The notes under the pieces: generated by a model | The model's database searches: none | What the model was told of the DNA's origin: nothing | What the model saw: only the letters and a program-made list of their open reading frames with translations | Made by a program: the position numbers and the translations under genes | Assembly: GCA_000320545.1 (NCBI GenBank) | Contig: ADNK01001386.1 | Span: 115,001-179,000 of the forward strand | Reading direction: 5' to 3' | DNA from: Bigelowiella natans CCMP2755 | Lineage: Eukaryota > Cercozoa > Chlorarachniophyceae | DNA: 64,000 bases | In this document: piece by piece, positions 52,057 to 63,922 of the stretch | How the letters are laid out: each line of letters begins with the position of its first letter | Numbering within the stretch: the first letter of the stretch is position 1

Positions 52057-52654
52057 CTAATATATGTATTACCATTAGGAAGGATTAGGAGAAGGCTACC
52101 ACGGGTGATACACTGTTGATAACGAACAGGGTGACGGTGATGGTGACGATAGCACACAAACAAACAAACAACAGCAGGAGCAAAACGGAGAACAACATCA
52201 TGCCAGTAATAACACAGTGTGTTGGCGAGTATGTTTGTTCTCTACCCCCTTCCCCACTCTTCCCTTCCCCTCCTTCCTCTACTCCCACCCCCTCCCACAA
52301 CAAAGCAGCCAAGACAAAGACAACACCGTTCTTGCAAGGAGATCGAAGGTTCGGAGGCAGTACGACTGCAGCATGGTGCTCTCTGGAGTGAGGGACCTTA
52401 TTGTTATTTTGACAGTACCACCCCCACGACCACCAGCAGAAGTTGTGTTAGTAGTTGCTGGTAGTTTTTCTTGCAGCAGTAGGGAGGGGAGGATAAGCGC
52501 TTCAACTTGACTTTCGGACATATGAGATAAAGGGAAGATATGTACGACTACAGCAGCCGCACCATCAGATCTCCAGCCTCCTCCTCTTCCATCACAAGTA
52601 GTAATGTCTTTAGAGTAGAAGTGTGTATGCTGCTGTCTGGGGATAACCATCTGT

Positions 52655-52685
<31 letters not shown>

Positions 52686-53835
52686 CTACCGCGGCGTCCA
52701 TGGGATCTTTACCCCCGGCATCGACTGACAGGCCTGCACTGCGCTCCAGATGCCATCCTGATCATGGATGATGACACTTCAACGACGATTTTTCTTCTTT
52801 AGTAGACTACTAGGATATAAAGATAGCAACGTCGTCTTGGTGGAGGAGGCGTGCTACCTCGTGGAAGCCATACTTACACCATGCTCCGCAAAAATAGAGG
52901 CTGCGCTCGCCCTACGACATCGATATGATAGAAATGTTCATTAGTGACGACGACGATGGTGGATGACGGCAACTAAAAGGGGTGATGAAGGTCATGGTGA
53001 ATCATATCATCATCATCATCATCATCATCAACAACAACAACAACAACAAATATGACTACTTGTAGAGTGGGGATCTTGCTCTGGGCTTCGACTGCAGGGC
53101 CAGTAAGCAGCGGGTGGGCGAGATGAAGCTTTCGGATGATCTTGTCCTTCTCTGGAGGGAACGATGCATTCAACGTGCAGAAACGATGACCGCACTTATC
53201 CCCTAGATTCTAAAGTAACCAGGGAGAAACCAGAATGACGCTTATCGATTTGGCTTGAGACAATAACAAAATGAGGGATTTTATTATCTGCTTGCATTCT
53301 TTTTCTTCCTCTTTCTCTTCTTCTTCTTCTTCTTCTTCTTCTTCTTCTTCTTCTTCTTCTTCTCATAATTAATGTCGTCAGTCTCTTGACTGAAACATCT
53401 CCAAACTGCCTAGTTTGACGATGCAGCAGGCACGAACAACATCCACCAGCGGCAAGAACAACCTGGAGGTGGTTGAGCCAATAGGAGACGAATACAGAGG
53501 CCTCAGAGTCTTCGTTCGTCAATTCAGAGTCATGCATGACGTTCCATGATGCCCAATTTGACCGCCCCCGAGGCATTAAACGTGGGTCAGAGTGCTGAAT
53601 GCATCGGTCAGTCATCGAGAGCAGCATATCAGTTTATTCGTAATGATTGACACAATAAGAAGTAGTGAGTCCATCATCGCAGCCGCCACACAGCACACAT
53701 TTATCGTACCAGATATATCTCGTTGTTTTGATACTTTATAGCACCAAGAATGCTCCTCTCTTTATCAGTTGCTTCATCCCCCAGAATCGCTAGCGCTTGG
53801 TCAGGATGGCATGCAAATACCACCTAAATGGCATT

Positions 53836-53871
<36 letters not shown>

Positions 53872-54168
53872 GCTATCCTTCTCCATGGTCCTAACAACAG
53901 TCTTCAAGCTACAACAGCACCGCCATCATCGATCGATCCCTTCCATTCATCAACAGCAGCATATACTACATATCAATCACACCTTGTCAAACGTCTGCTC
54001 CGAGCCATCCTTCTCCGTAACACGTACACGCCTCTTGCCGTCCTTCTCGGCGAGCACCTTGACTTTGCTAACTGAGCAGCTTGTACGTGCATGACCGAGT
54101 TTCGACTTGTTGAGATGCTGCAGCACCGCACCCACATAGCTTTGGCCTAGTAGCCATCATCACCATCC

Positions 54169-54206
<38 letters not shown>

Positions 54207-54579
54207 GTATATAATGTCCAAAGAGCGAAAAAGAAGTAGAGGAAGGGAGGAAAAGTAAGCGGTACCTCTCTTCTTTAAAACACGCCAGCATGGCCTCTCG
54301 CCAAAGGGATTGAGCATGCAGTGGTTGCTGAAGAACTACCGACCGAGGGGGAGGGGAATGGGGAGAGATTATAACGAATAGTAGTAATGATGGTGATGAT
54401 GAGGAGGAGGATGGTGAAAGGGTGTTGATAAGTAAGATAAATGGCGATTGGCTTCTTTCCTACCTGGACAAGGGTCTTGATAGGAAATTGCATGACAGCT
54501 GAGTTTGGAGCACTCCATATTGCCTGTATTGTGTATGTGTATTTGTGTGCACATGTGTGTTTGTTTGCCTGTCTGTCTG

Positions 54580-54654
<75 letters not shown>

Positions 54655-54766
54655 AACGAACCGCGCTCATCGGCAGGAGGTACCACAGGAGAAACACCCT
54701 TGAATAACCGTTCTTTTGGAGATATTCCTTCACCTTGCGAAGAAGGAAAGTGGTAGTAGAAAGAGA

Positions 54767-54806
<40 letters not shown>

Positions 54807-56505
54807 TGAATATTACATCCCAGAAGACGACGACGGCATATCATTTTCTATCTATTCTTCCTCTTCTGCCCCCTCACGTAGGTGCTGCTGCTCACACTGC
54901 TGCTGCTGCTACTACTACTACCCTTTCTCATTTCAAACCGCCATGCCCAGCTGTGAGAGAATAATATCGTTCCACACATTTTGTCGTCGTCGTCGTCATC
55001 GTCACAGCTACTACTGTTATTGTACCGAGACATTCGCCTCTTGCGACGCAGCCTCACTCTTTGGATCCAACAGCCGCGGTGCAGCTCTTGAGAAACGAAT
55101 AACATCGTATATCATCCGCCAAAATTTAGGTGAAGCGACGTTCTTCCACTGGCTAAACACTGTGTTGAGACTATGAGAGGCCCACTCCAACGATCCTGAA
55201 TATGTCAGGAATAGGCAGCCATGGTGGTGGTGATGATGACGATGATGGTAATGTGAAATCATCACATCAATTCAACGGACTCAATGGAAGACGCTGTGAT
55301 AAAATCGACAATTCTTCTTGGCATTTCATTGCGCACTTCCTTCTTCAAAGTGCTCACACACTGTTTTTTTTAATGGATCAGATAGTTACATCCCTCCTTT
55401 CGAGTTGACAACTACCGACAACTATTGACCTTGATCGATGCTAACGCTGAACGACATGTCGGACTCCTCGCTGTTGATGGCACAGCGGCGATGCACACAC
55501 ACACACACACACACACACACAACAGCAGGCAAAGTATTCAAATAACAATTCAATCTTCTGAATATACCCTACTACTCAAACACAAGCATACATCTACACA
55601 CCCCACACATACTCGCACATACTCGCACATACTGCACACCACCAACACACACATGCACAGAGAGAGAGGAGGGGGGAGGGGGGGCAGAGACTGCCAGACT
55701 CAGGCACACACAAATAGTTACCTCTCTACCTCCAATTGGTCGAAAAAGGCAGTGAGATGTGGGTAGTTCTTCAAGTTGAAGACCATGAATCTAATATCGG
55801 GAGGCAAGAAGAAGGTTAGTCTTTTTTAAGTTGAAGACTAAGAATATGATATCATCGGAAGTTAAGAAGAAGAAGGATTTCATAATAAAGTCTTCATGCA
55901 TGTACCGCAGTAGCAGTAACCTTCTTGGCATCATCTCTAAGACGAGGCAGGTTTTTGAAAGGTAGAAGAGGTGAATAACTCGTATTAGTTTACGAATTTT
56001 TAGTTGGTAAATTGATTTGTTCCACATCGACCTACCCTAAATCAACGGGAGGTGACGCTGTCTTATCTGTCAGTGTGTGGCCACCACAATAATCGTTCTT
56101 CTCGTAAATAGTCACCTAACGCATCCGGAAGCATAAAATCATCGACTTTCCAACAAATATTACAGGTGACCTTAGCCACCAACTACATTATTTCCCCCAA
56201 ATCTCGTCGTCACCACCACTGCCACTACTACCCTAAAACAGCACAACCACCACCCTAGCCCTTTTTAGCTTCAGCTTCATCATCATAAGTTGCTGTATGC
56301 TATACCCGGTGCCCATTTTTCGTTAGGATGTAAGAAGTAGCGAGTCCTGCAATGCCAGAACCGATGATAGCGATACGCTCCTGAACAAGTCCAACCGGAA
56401 AAAATGAAAGCCTCAACAGGGAGAATCTTAAGCACCAGCACACACGTATCCGTAAATCGCAGCAGCTAAATCAACCTGATTCCTATGAAACTTAGATTCT
56501 GACAT
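47736..56505 (-). CDS. FAD amine-oxidase / cyclopropane-fatty-acyl-phospholipid synthase fusion
   Basis: Transfers a methylene from SAM to a lipid double bond; the N-terminal half is a flavin oxidase-like domain. 32 phase-matched exons: 56505-56476, 56380-56306, 56115-56036, 55790-55722, 55470-55430, 55195-55026, 54733-54662, 54523-54464, 54335-54266, 54146-53983, 53823-53710, 53594-53447, 53202-53060, 52911-52858, 52757-52690, 52510-52327, 52112-52073, 51866-51727, 51362-51274, 50995-50881, 50623-50539, 50381-50306, 50181-50139, 49944-49890, 49789-49710, 49440-49390, 49291-49222, 49105-48922, 48734-48653, 48306-48257, 48104-48006, 47844-47736; about 969 residues. Flavin part: [48 protein letters not shown]. 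Synthase part: [68 protein letters not shown]. The usual HYD is SYD. The same fusion order is known in plants. The last exon either reads through to 47736 or splices on. Confidence 0.92.
47971..47993. repeat. 23-base poly-C tract
   Basis: Lies in the last intron of the fusion gene; on the coding strand it is poly-G, 3' of the donor at 48006. Confidence 0.95.
48590..48640. repeat. (CA)n microsatellite
   Basis: In an intron of the fusion gene; (GA)n at 48861-48896 lies in the next intron upstream on the coding strand. Confidence 0.95.
49305..49368. repeat. (CA)n-(GA)n compound microsatellite
   Basis: Fills most of the 98-nt intron between fusion-gene exons 49440-49390 and 49291-49222. Confidence 0.95.
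53313..53361. repeat. (TTC)n microsatellite
   Basis: Triplet tract in an intron of the flavin half of the fusion gene. Confidence 0.95.
54574..54650. repeat. (GT)n-(GA)n compound microsatellite
   Basis: Lies between the fusion-gene exons 54733-54662 and 54523-54464. Confidence 0.95.
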
Positions 56506-57977
56506 CGATAATCCAGCTGGGTACTTCTATTTATTTGAGAAGAAGAGCATACGAACAAACACGGGGAAATTGTATAAGAGCGAGGCTCTGCTGGCAGTGG
56601 CAGCACTCAGCACTAGCAGCACTAGCAGCACTAGCAGCACTAGCATCACGGAAACACACGGTAAACAGCAAGCAATTGGCCCAAATCCAATCAACATTGA
56701 TGTAGCAAGTTGGAGAATTATCTTGCATATTTAATCAGTCATGGGGTGTTGCGATTTTCGGAACCCATCACCTGCACAGAATGGGGGAGTGTGCAATCGA
56801 GAGAGGGGGTAAACTAGGCGAATTGAATTGCCGCTTTATCCAGTTTTTCGAAATAGCCGGTTGAAAACGGGAGAAATGGCCTGTATTTCCAATGAATGCA
56901 ACAGGCTACGAGGCAGTCACGATTTTAATGAATTCTGTGGATCCACAGCGTCCCTCTTTCTCAGAAAGGAGAATTTCCAAGCACCAACCGGCTTGTCGCT
57001 TTTTCAACAACGACGACTCTTTTTTTCCTTTGTCGTAGAGCGAAAACCCGATGCTCGAAGCATTTTGCTAATCGGACGCCCCAAATTTGCCTACGACTCG
57101 TAGGCGTTGTGGAAAAAGAGGCTTAAGGTACCAGATTTTTTTTAAGATTTGTGCAATATTATCGGGAAAATTACCACTGTAAAATAAAACAATGTTCCGC
57201 GAAAAGGGAAGTGAAACAATAAACACTGCAACACTTTCAATGAGAAATGACTGCGCCAGTTCTAACCTGCTAGATTTATTTTCCATCCGAACAAAAAGTA
57301 AATAGCCTGTAATTCAATCGTACGTCTCAACAAGATGCTGAGCTTATTGCTTACTTCTCAGCAGCACTCGTCAAAGCAACGCTCAACGGGGCGCGAGCTC
57401 CAAGAAAATGGCCAGCAGTAGATACTTTAGTAAGGTCATTTATATCACATTGCAATCAGCAATGATATATCCACGCCTAATTGATGCTTCCTTTCCAGAG
57501 GATCTGGGGATATAGGCTGCTGCGCACAGTACGAACACGTTTCCTATGCACGGAGAAGACCAAAAGCCTAGAAAACTGCGGCAAGATCTTGGCTTCATCT
57601 TTTTGTGGTAATAAAGGATCATGATGCGAACGATAAATGATGCAACACATAAATCAGTATCGGTGGTGTAAATCTTGTGTGATAACTCGATTCTTTGTTT
57701 TTATCTTATTGTGATGCTGGTAGTGGCTGGTGTTGCATTCGCCACTAGCAGGGCTGCTGCTGCTGCAGGAGGAGAAAAGGGAGTAAAACCAATCGTATCC
57801 ATACCGAGACAGCAATACCAAGGTTCGAATTTCAACCAATAGAATACTATGGGATGAAGTAACTTTTTAGTCTGCTTATGGGTAATGATTCGCCACCATG
57901 CTCCTTGTTTAGTCTCCTCTCATCCTCGCTACTCTCCAAATTTCTCAAAGCGCTCAAATACACACACATACACATAT

Positions 57978-58046
<69 letters not shown>

Positions 58047-58124
58047 GTAAATATGTGGTGTGCGTGTTTTGAAAGGGTGCTGTGTAAATTTGACTTAGAT
58101 TCCAACATTCATAGGTGTTTTCAG
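56506..58124. other. Divergent spacer and possible 5' exon(s) of the Erv1-like gene
   Basis: Between the ATG of the fusion gene and the first supported Erv1 exon. It holds a 9-bp AGCACTAGC tandem repeat near 56608-56646 and a CA/TA tract at 57958-58043. Open frames at 56828-57103 (+) and 57440-57622 (-) lack support. An ATG at 57885 starting MIRHHAPCLVSSH could begin an Erv1 presequence exon, but the junction cannot be shown. Confidence 0.4.
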
Positions 58125-59378
58125 ATTGCTATTCTTCCCCCCCGTAACTGTCGCGCGCGCAGAATCGGAAAGTGAGGAAGAGGATGGAAGCGACAGAAGG
58201 AGGAAAAGACAGAGCGCTGATACGAAAAGAAAACGTTGTCGAGCATGTGCGGATGATGGGTTTCTCGAGAATGCCCTAGCAGTGATGAGTGCGACAGGAA
58301 GCAGCAGCACATCCTCCAAAAAGGTCGAAAGTAGACACTGAAAAGCAATGTGTACTGTAGCGCAAGAGATACAGGGATAGCAAGAGAAGTATCCATGCAT
58401 TCTTATCGTGAAATGGTGATATTATATTGGCAAGTAGGAATGCCCTCCAAACTCAGCGGTACTAGGAAGGGCCACGTGGACGTATCTCCATAGCTTAGCT
58501 GCATACTACCCTGACGAACCATCGAAAGAGCAAATATCCAAGATGAATAGGTGGATTGATATTTGTTGGCATTGGAAGGAAGCGCCTATCGTACAAACTC
58601 TTACCTATCCGTAAATATAAGACTCGATTCCCGGACTTCTTATGTTTTGCATGTTTTCCTGCTATAGATGCTTATAACTAAATTTGGATTTGGATTATTG
58701 CTTCTTTTCCTCCTCTCAATCTTGTTCTCCTTCTTCTTCTCTCACTACGAATGCCACCACCACTACAACAACCACCAATACTACTACTACTACTAAAGGC
58801 TACACTACTGAAATCAGGTTCATCTACACATTCTCTGAGACGTACCCTTGCGAATATTGCGCACATCATATGCAAGAGTACCTGAAACAAAATCCTCCAC
58901 GAGTGAAATCAAGGTACTCGGACTGTGGAAAGCAGGAAGAGGGGCGAGGGAGGGGGGCATACAAGCATATTGCCTCGTTCATTCACTTACATAAGTTTCA
59001 ACTCTACGAAAAGAGAAGGAATCCTTGATACTATTGTTTCTCTTCCTCCGCCTTACTCCCCCCTATTATCGTTATCATCAACACTTACAGATCAGAGTTC
59101 TCGCAATGGATGTGTAAAATGCACAATGAGGTACAGCCTACGCGCGACAATTCTCTGGTCGCTCTCATTCCAAAAGCGATCCACGGGATATTTCTATGCT
59201 TGCTGCATGTATGTCATCTCTCCTGTAGGACAGGACAGTTGTTCTCTTCACTCTGAATTATGATGAATGTCTGGTGCGAATCTCTCAGGTAAATTCCAGA
59301 CTTGGAAAGGCACAGTTTGACTGCGCAAAGGTTGATGAAAGATGGTTGGATGGTCCGTCCGATGGTTCTTGTGACTAG
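58125..59378 (+). CDS. Erv1/ALR-type FAD-dependent sulfhydryl oxidase
   Basis: Oxidises thiols for disulfide formation, typically with Mia40 in the mitochondrial intermembrane space. Exons 58125-58323, 58438-58550, 58818-58913, 59091-59130 and 59289-59378 are in phase. Motifs: a charged N-terminal stretch with KRCRACADD (the CRAC shuttle motif), [20 protein letters not shown] (FAD-binding helix with GxxTWxxLH), AYYPDEPS, the catalytic YPCEYCAHH (CxxC), [20 protein letters not shown], and [12 protein letters not shown] with the last structural Cys. All family landmarks are there, including the C-terminal W. No start codon is seen in the first exon, which opens after a TTTTCAG acceptor, so at least one upstream exon is missing from this model. 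Confidence 0.9.
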
Positions 59379-60057
59379 GAATGTGAGCAGACGAGGAGGA
59401 AAGGGAAAACCAGAAAATGATAGGATGGCACCATATCTAGATGTGGCTTTTGCACGATGTCAAAATTTAAAAAACATTGCATAGTAAGCTCTTCTGAGGA
59501 ACTCTGGTTTTGCAACTGTCAATGACAATAAATTGCATTCAAGTCGTTCATTTTATTACCCGCATACATGTGCCGCATATATTCGATTTTGGTCGAAAAA
59601 TAACAACGAACCTATGTTATTTTAGTAATGCTAGATTGGTCGACGTACCCATCCTCATCACATATATACTTTTAGACTTGCTGTAATGTATCAAGATACA
59701 TTCGCGGCTAGCTAGCGAGGTGATATTCGCTTACATGCATTTAGAGCCACCACCATTATTATTCTCAAAGTGACCATCGACGCAAGCTTTATACATCGAC
59801 TATGACTAGTTTAGTAATAATGACACACGATGCTGCATGTAGCTAGGTAGGATCGCTGAGACTGCGCGTTATTGCGCGGTAGTAGAAAAGTTTCAAAAGA
59901 CGAGTTTTTGCTTTGCTTAATTTGCAGCATGGTAACACGGCAGCACGCAATCTACTATCTCTACGAATTATAGGTCAATGAAGCGTTAAGTATCTGGCCA
60001 TGCAATATGAGTCTGCCAGAAGCGTACAATTTATGTGCTTCGCCTTTCACCATCACG
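59379..60057. other. Convergent intergenic region, palindrome-rich
   Basis: A 679-bp tail-to-tail spacer. It contains CGGCTAGCTAGCG near 59705, TTACATGCATTT near 59731, GCTGCATGTAGCTAGG near 59831 and a TGCGCGTTATTGCGCG hairpin near 59862. No gene seen. Confidence 0.65.
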
Positions 60058-62476
60058 CTAAATCCAAGTCGAGAAACGTGTCACTTTGCTTCGGTCTGTA
60101 GCATGTGTCGGTGAGGAGGAGAAAGGAATCCCTGAATTGGCTTCTGGTTGATGACTAGTGTAACTACGCTGCTGTCTCTCTCCTGCACCAACTTTCCTCA
60201 GTTTTAATAGAAAGCGCGCGTGGGAGTCGTACTGCATAGTCCGAAAAGCTTCCATTTTGGCGCTTTCATATATACGCCCAATTTGCTGTATCATCCTGAT
60301 CAATGATCTCCCCTCTTCTGTACAGTGTTGGGAGTGTACTGTTGATGATAGTGCATAATGATGATTGATCCCGGTTGCATAATCTGTCGTTGTCGACGAT
60401 GCTTTTTCGTCAGTCATTAAGGCGCTGTTAATCATTGTCCTCATAATCATATTCGTTGGCGCCCTCCCTTCTAGATGGTGCAAAAAGAAGAGGCAACAAA
60501 TACTAGATTAAATACTGAGAGGGTATAATTTACAAAAAAATCGGTTGTGTCTAGTATTATCAAAGGTCACACTTCCCAAATTGATATCATTCATCACTGA
60601 TGTCAGTAAGTAAAACCTTCGTTTCACATACATAAAGGACGATATTCTCTCTCTGACGTGCTTCATTTCCCCCATCACTAATAACCTGCAGGTACTGCTG
60701 CTGCCATCTCCTTTTGCTTTTGATTTTTGTTAAGAGAAACACGACGACGGGTCTCACTGATATTGTTGGTCGTAGTACTTCTGCTGAAGCATCTGCTCTT
60801 TTCATCAGCGTCGTCATACCCGACAATATCCCTATCGTCACAGCTTATCCCAGCAGCTGTACCAGTCGCCGCGCTGCACAAGCGAAGATGATTTCGAGAC
60901 TGCTGATGCTGGCACTCCTCCTGCTGTTGCTGCTGCTGAGATTTCTTCGGCGAATAACCACGGGTGTTAGAACCGTACTTAATCACAGAGGCGATAGAGG
61001 CAGATGTAACTTTGTTGCAAAATATCTGGATGAAATGACTCCAATCTCGAGCGTACTCTATCGTTATACAACTTCTAGAATTGATCCTTCTACTCACTGC
61101 TTCTTTAGTATAAACACCACGATTATGCTGCTGCCTCTGCTGCTGGTTTCCTCTAATCCAAGGAGCAGAAAGGGTAGCAGTATCTTCCCACAAGCCGCTA
61201 AATAGATGGAAACGATTACGATTTTTGGGCATTTCATTTTTGTGTTCGACTGTGCTTTGCTTCTTCTTCTTCTTCTTCTTCTTCTTCTTCTTCCTTGTTG
61301 TTGTCGTTCTAATTGAAGAAGCGGCACCATCCTTTCTTCCGTCACGGCTACCTCGCTGGCCTCGCCCGCTTCCTTCTTCTCTATTTTCGAGACAATCAAT
61401 ACAGGGGGCACGATTATCGGCCGTCTCAATAGCATTACTATCACCCCCCCCATCCCCAATCGACGCCGTTGTAAATTGTTCTCTTTTTTTGGAAGATGAT
61501 ATACAATACTGTGAGCTAAGAGAAGCAGGTATAGCAAGCGGTTGAAGTTGCTGCTGCTGTTGTTTCGATGCGCTCACACCTGGTGACTCTGGAATAATAA
61601 TTGCCTTCTTATTATCATCATACTTATCCTTTGCTTCTGCTGCTTCATCATCATCATCTTCTCCTTCATCATCATCATCATCTTCTTCTTCTTCTTCTTC
61701 CTCTTGCATTGTACTTGCTGGAGTGACACGATTGGCCGTCATCTTCACATCCAAGGTCTGGCCTAGAACCTTGCGCTGTCGCCATTTATCATCAACGCTT
61801 CAGATATATGCTCCAACAATGGCAAATAAACAGTGAGATGTGCGTGATCGATGACTACCGTGTTGGACTGTATCTTCGTATCGATCTTTGCCATAGCTGG
61901 GTTCTGACGACGAGGATGATAAGGATAATATGGAGAACCCTTCTTAGGAAGAGCTTGGTCTTGTCGTTGCCTTCTCTCTTCATTGTTACTATCAAAGCCA
62001 TTATGCTGGCTCCTTAGCTGTCTTAAGCCTGTCAGATACTCGCTATGATTCCAGGTCTGGAAAAATCTGGAAGGAAGAGAGGTAGGAAGTATAAAAAAAA
62101 ACATCATCATCATAATACCGATGACACCCAGAAAGTAGTACAGCAGATATTCACAACCTATCTAGTTCCTTCAGAGCATCCGAAGAAATGTTGATCTTGT
62201 AGTGATCATTACCGGCGTTGAGATTTACATATTTGGTGTAAATAATCTCTGCTATGTCATAAAACCTAATGAATTGCCTCCTCAAGTAGGAGGTGCTCAT
62301 CGCATTACTATTTCCAATGTCGCAGCTATTTTTCTTGTATCTACACTCGCCTATAGCGCCTTCTTCTTTTGCCAGTAAATGCGATGGTACAATGTCAGCT
62401 GTAGCAGTATTCTGATGATGGTAAAATTTGCAACTACCACGACTCTGTATTGATAACGGGGAAAAGCCACCATTAA

Positions 62477-62508
<32 letters not shown>

Positions 62509-63365
62509 TTGGTACGATCCTTCTGATCCTGCTGTTCTCGTATATTTTCGGAGGACAACTCCTCTTCAATCAGTGCTTGCAGCATAAGCACCTCCATGAA
62601 GAAATCTAGAGACTCACTGCACCTAAATGGTTATGGTCCTGGTGAGTGATTTGACGATGATGACGATGACAATGGTGCGGTAACAGATAAACATTACACT
62701 TAACTCACCATTCAGCTGACAGATGGTTCCTGAACCGCTGCAGTAGCACAGGATGTGTGAGTGTGGTGAGAATGCTTTCATTTTGGCGCTGATACTTCTT
62801 TGCAACATCAGTCTCAACCTCCTTCAATCTTGCTCTAGTTAGAGCAAGTGGTGTGTAGGATTGAGTGAACCACATCGGCCACACAATGAAGATCAAGTAC
62901 ACCGTCATTTGCAGAACGGCGGTCAACGCCAGAGGGATTTTCTTGGCGCGGAATGTGGTTGTGATAAGGAAGAGGACTACAATGCCGAGAGTTCCCGACA
63001 GGGACCAAACTTTAATGCGCCATAATATCTGGTAAGGGTCGTCAATCGACTTGACCTTGGAGACATAGTGCACAAATGGCACCATCACGATGTACCATAT
63101 CCCAGCAGTCAGTGAAGCACTGCGAATCGTGCATTCTTCACGTTTTTCCAGAAGTATCTGAGCCAAACCTTCGGGATCCAAGAATACGGTCAATAGTATG
63201 ATAGTAAATACTGCAGCACATATCTTTTGCACACGCCTGCCGCGTAGAAACCAGGCAATGCGTGCTATTCGTTCAGACTCGATACTCGTCAGTCCTTCAT
63301 TGTACGTGTCTGGGAGACTATTGAGAACGTACTGTTTGCTGCATACGCGTAATTGTGTCAGAGAG

Positions 63366-63409
<44 letters not shown>

Positions 63410-63922
63410 ACCTTCATGGTGCCATCATCTTCGTAAATATCAATAAGAGTCATTTTAGCAAATTGTAATACCTAAGATTTCATACCTGGAGTGCACTTGA
63501 GCCAAGCGCTGCGTGAATCTAAGCGTCTGGTGAACGAGAAGCGATATCGAGATAGCAGCGCAAAGCTGGGAAAATATGACATACGCAACGCAAGGGAAAT
63601 CTTGTTCTGCTCCGTAGTAAATGAGACCAGGAAAGGGCAGCAGCAGGATGGAAACCAAGAGAATCGATACTTGATTCGGATGAGCTAACATCTAACGATA
63701 GATAGATGCAAAAATGAGGCATTTCGTCGATCAATCGTTGGACTGCAACGAATGAGTACAAACCACCTGGATTCCCATGAGATCCCGATGGTGCTTAAGT
63801 ATAGCTCGCTGTGTCACGACCGATGCGCCTAAGTAGCTAATAATCAGAAAGCTCACAACAGCCCAGCCTGTCGCTAAAATAGGGTCATTTCCAGGCTGCG
63901 CTCCCCCTCTTCGGTCATCCAT
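60058..63922 (-). CDS. Seven-transmembrane RGS protein
   Basis: A 7TM protein with a cytoplasmic regulator-of-G-protein-signalling domain, like plant RGS1. Exons 63922-63767, 63691-63486, 63338-62709, 62622-62158, 62066-61859, 61769-60686 and 60470-60058 total 3162 nt, 1053 residues, in phase. Seven hydrophobic helices lie within the first 310 residues (e.g. AVVSFLIISYLGASVV, ILLVSILLLPFPGLIYY, IICAAVFTIILLTV-like, GTLGIVVLFLITTTF). RGS follows: ILTTLTHPVLLQRFRNHL, AEWCSESLDFFMEVLML, then a long inserted loop with a Thr run, then AEIIYTKYVNLNA, INISSDALKEL and RFFQTWNHSEYL. The last 490 residues are low-complexity: an acidic Glu/Asp block, Gln runs and a Lys run encoded by a (CTT)n tract at 61260-61293. 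It should speed GTP hydrolysis on a G-alpha subunit; the ligand, if any, is unknown. Confidence 0.9.
63360..63405. repeat. (GA)n microsatellite
   Basis: In the intron between RGS exons 63691-63486 and 63338-62709. Confidence 0.95.
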
